A stretch of 22,327 nt of DNA from a virus: the IMG/VR virus record IMGVR_UViG_3300042691_007854, positions 1 through 22,327 of that record; one strand, written 5' to 3'. The notes under the pieces were generated by a model. The model searched no databases. It was not told the DNA's origin and saw nothing but the letters and a program-made list of their open reading frames with translations. Each line of letters opens with the position of its first letter. The stretch's first letter is position 1. This document shows, piece after piece, positions 20,354 to 22,327 of this stretch. Made by a program: the position numbers and the translations under genes.

Positions 20354-22327
20354 TGTTGATTAACCATTTCTTCGTGTAATCTATCAGAACCACTAAACAT
20401 TCTACGAACACTAGTTGATTTGTTGTCAATTACTTCTTTACCATATTGCCTTTGTAATTGTCTTTGTAAAACATCAGGAACATTTGCCTGTGCATAGGTA
20501 TTAAATCCTGGAACAAAACTCATAGCACTAATCACATTTGGTTGAATTGCCACTTGACTTTCAAATGTCTTAGCAGATTCTACTCTACTCATTTCTTGTT
20601 TTGCTTTTTCATTTGATGCTTGCTTCATTTCAATATTAGATTTACCTTCATTAGTTCCAGATTTTTGTTCTCCTCGCTCTGCTCTTGGTTCTGTTCTGGA
20701 TTCCTGTTTAGGTTCTGCTCTTGCTGATTGTTGTGGCTGTTGCCTTTCGTTTGTGGATGCTGTATTTCTGGTTTCTGTTTTATTTGTTTGTTGCGTTTGA
20801 GCAGATCCTTGATTATTAGTATTTGTGTTAGCACTTTGTTGTCCTCCTGCTGGCGCTAATTGAACAGTAGCAGTAGCGTCTGGTGCGACAGATGTTGTTT
20901 TTGTTTCAATAACACCATCAACATTACTATCACCTGTTTTTGAAATTTCTGTTTTTACTCTACCATCGTTAGAAACAGTTGTAGTTGGTTCTGTTCTTGA
21001 TGGTTTACTTTCTGTCGTTTGAGTAGTGCTTGTATTATTCAATAAGTTTTTCTTAGCATACGCTTCTGCATATCCTGGACACGATTGAGAATATAAAGGA
21101 TTTAATGTACACTGTTGTGTTAAGTATGCCGATTGATAACCAGCACATGACTGAGAATATAAAGGATTAATATTACATTGCGCTTGAGTATATCCAGGAC
21201 ATGCTGGGTCAAATAATGGATTTAATGTGCATTGTTGTGTTTGATATGCAGCTGCATAGCCAGCACATGACTGACTTGATAATGGATTTGATATGCATGG
21301 GTCTGGTGTATAGACAGCACTACTCCACATATTGTTTATGGTTGCTGTTCCTAAAGTCCATTCTGACATAGCAAATGCACCAAGAGATGATATTGGTAAA
21401 GAAGAACTTAATCTGTAATTATTTGTGTAGTTACCACTAACTACATTGTTACCACCATTATGTGTTGTAGTGTCAGAGTATATGGTTGCATTGTTGCTAT
21501 CTGTAATAACAGTAGCTACACCAGCATCAGAATAGTTCCATCCTGTTAGACATAATCCAAATAAATCAAACATTGCGCATTGTCTTCCAGGAACATTATA
21601 CGAATAGCCATAATCAAATCCGTGGATAGTAGCACCAGCACCAGCAAAAGATAAAGCAGACGCTATTGCATACGCTTGTGTTCCTGATGTTCCTGGAAGT
21701 AAATTCCCACTTATTATTGCATTATATCCAGGACATGAAGGTGAGTAGCCTGGATTAGCAATACATGGATCTACTGTATACTGTAAACTTAATGATGGAT
21801 TACGAACTTGTGGTCCATAATATCCTGCCCAAAATTTAGCATCTTTACCTGTAAATGATAGTTCTAAATTAGATAAATTTGATAATGGATAATTTTGAGG
21901 AAACCACTCAGTGCCAGAATAATTTATAAATCCACCTGATTGTTGTGGGTAGTTATAATTATATGTTTGAAGAGCATTTCCCCCAGAATCTTTTAATATA
22001 ACTTTACCTGTTAATGTTCCATACTGCCCAGTTGCTGGATCATTGTTAATATTCCAAGAGTAATTATATCCACCGACTTGTATTCCTGTTCCAGACAATG
22101 CTTGATTGATGGCAATTGTTTGTGCAGCAGTAGCCATTGTGTAACCAAAAATTATAGTGTTAGTTCCAGGATTAAATGCTGGTGTGGTGCCACCAGAGAA
22201 TCCACCATTTTGACCTTGAACAGTTCCAGTCCAAGCATTTACTGTTGGATTTAATAAATTTTGTGATTGTGTATATGTTGAAATAGGAGATTGTTGAGCA
22301 AACACGCTACTACTGATTAATAACAAT
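20344..22327 (-). CDS. Large exported protein with Cys-repeat and duplicated beta domain (5' end outside window)
   Basis: The frame is open to the window edge, about 660 residues visible. The first visible codons end in a signal peptide (ISSSVFA, then QQS), so only a few residues are missing. Two similar beta-rich domains, at about 50-185 and 215-340, end each in YT.DPC. After them come C-x2-N-P-x5-C-x-G-Y repeats, then a linker rich in Q, N, T, S, R and E (about 430-580), and a conserved-looking end with SFVPGFNTYAQANVPDVLQRQLQR. It is probably a surface or virion-associated adhesin-type protein. No homologous domain name can be given with confidence. Confidence 0.8.
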   Translation of the reverse strand, partial: LLLISSSVFAQQSPISTYTQSQNLLNPTVNAWTGTVQGQNGGFSGGTTPAFNPGTNTIIFGYTMATAAQTIAINQALSGTGIQVGGYNYSWNINNDPATGQYGTLTGKVILKDSGGNALQTYNYNYPQQSGGFINYSGTEWFPQNYPLSNLSNLELSFTGKDAKFWAGYYGPQVRNPSLSLQYTVDPCIANPGYSPSCPGYNAIISGNLLPGTSGTQAYAIASALSFAGAGATIHGFDYGYSYNVPGRQCAMFDLFGLCLTGWNYSDAGVATVITDSNNATIYSDTTTHNGGNNVVSGNYTNNYRLSSSLPISSLGAFAMSEWTLGTATINNMWSSAVYTPDPCISNPLSSQSCAGYAAAYQTQQCTLNPLFDPACPGYTQAQCNINPLYSQSCAGYQSAYLTQQCTLNPLYSQSCPGYAEAYAKKNLLNNTSTTQTTESKPSRTEPTTTVSNDGRVKTEISKTGDSNVDGVIETKTTSVAPDATATVQLAPAGGQQSANTNTNNQGSAQTQQTNKTETRNTASTNERQQPQQSARAEPKQESRTEPRAERGEQKSGTNEGKSNIEMKQASNEKAKQEMSRVESAKTFESQVAIQPNVISAMSFVPGFNTYAQANVPDVLQRQLQRQYGKEVIDNKSTSVRRMFSGSDRLHEEMVNQQWR
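21049..21303 (-). repeat. Tandem C-x2-NP-x5-C-x-GY repeats (4 units)
   Basis: Four units with first cysteines at residues 344, 366, 384 and 406 of the visible protein, 22, 18 and 22 residues apart. Each has C-x2-N-P, then a second C ten residues after the first, then A/P-G-Y. A fifth, isolated unit stands at 21721-21765 after the first beta domain (C188). The DNA shows matching 54-66 base spacing. Confidence 0.85.

Noticed and set aside
20625-20834. Lysine/glutamine-rich frame inside the large exported protein
   Set aside because: It is an alternate frame of the low-complexity linker without its own ribosome site.
21049-21303. Regularly spaced repeats considered as a CRISPR array
   Set aside because: The repeats are in-frame protein repeats with 54-66 base steps and no constant direct repeat with unique spacers.

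Overview
This window looks like the genome of a strictly lytic T4-like myovirus, probably one that infects a marine bacterium. Every gene and RNA I can support lies on the minus strand, so transcription runs from high to low coordinates. The DNA is AT-rich. Genes are packed with ATGA or TAATG stop/start overlaps. There are 14 tRNA genes, all with an encoded CCA end, and a T4-type late promoter (TATAAATA) stands in front of a glycine-rich tail-fibre-like gene. T4 relatives include an RNase H/FEN-family 5' nuclease (rnh), a DsbA-like double-strand DNA binding protein, a dCMP deaminase (cd) and several small proteins typical of T4-like marine phages. No photosynthesis genes are present. A SAR11 or other heterotrophic marine host seems more likely than a cyanobacterium, but that is inference.

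Layout in the direction of transcription. (1) 22327-18174: a membrane and export module. It begins with a large exported protein, cut by the window edge, that carries a cysteine repeat. Four small membrane or cysteine-rich proteins, a holin-like 72-residue protein, a staphylococcal-nuclease-like enzyme and a 29-residue hydrophobic peptide follow, ending in a strong intrinsic terminator (18125-18152). (2) 18111-14976: a promoter, then about a dozen short genes (MazG-like pyrophosphohydrolase, SH3-like protein, two-TM protein, DsbA-like protein, a 2OG-Fe(II) oxygenase) and a hairpin. (3) 14966-12249: a promoter, a 369-residue unknown protein, a small exported protein, rnh and a conserved phage protein. 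(4) 12252-7574: a perfect-consensus promoter drives an unknown gene that appears leaderless, an Api92/YubB-like protein, a cassette of four exported or membrane proteins (including an LPP20-like lipoprotein and a FlgT-like secreted protein), dCMP deaminase and an aspartyl-hydroxylase-like oxygenase. (5) 7573-2452: tRNA genes, in clusters and singly, interleaved with a tandemly duplicated asparagine-synthase-like PP-loop protein, two more 2OG-Fe(II) oxygenases, a SAM methyltransferase and a YkuK-like RNase-H-fold protein, ending in a terminator. (6) 2379-1114: a promoter, tRNA-Gly and two unknown genes. (7) 1109-1: the late promoter and the tail-fibre-like gene, which runs off the window.

Six well-formed sigma-70-like promoters, all with exactly 17-bp spacers, divide the early/middle transcription units. 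The four oxygenases, the methyltransferase and the AsnB-like protein suggest a phage-encoded small-molecule, glycan or protein modification capability inserted between tRNA genes. The two sets of exported proteins suggest remodelling of the host envelope. Both functional readings are inference.
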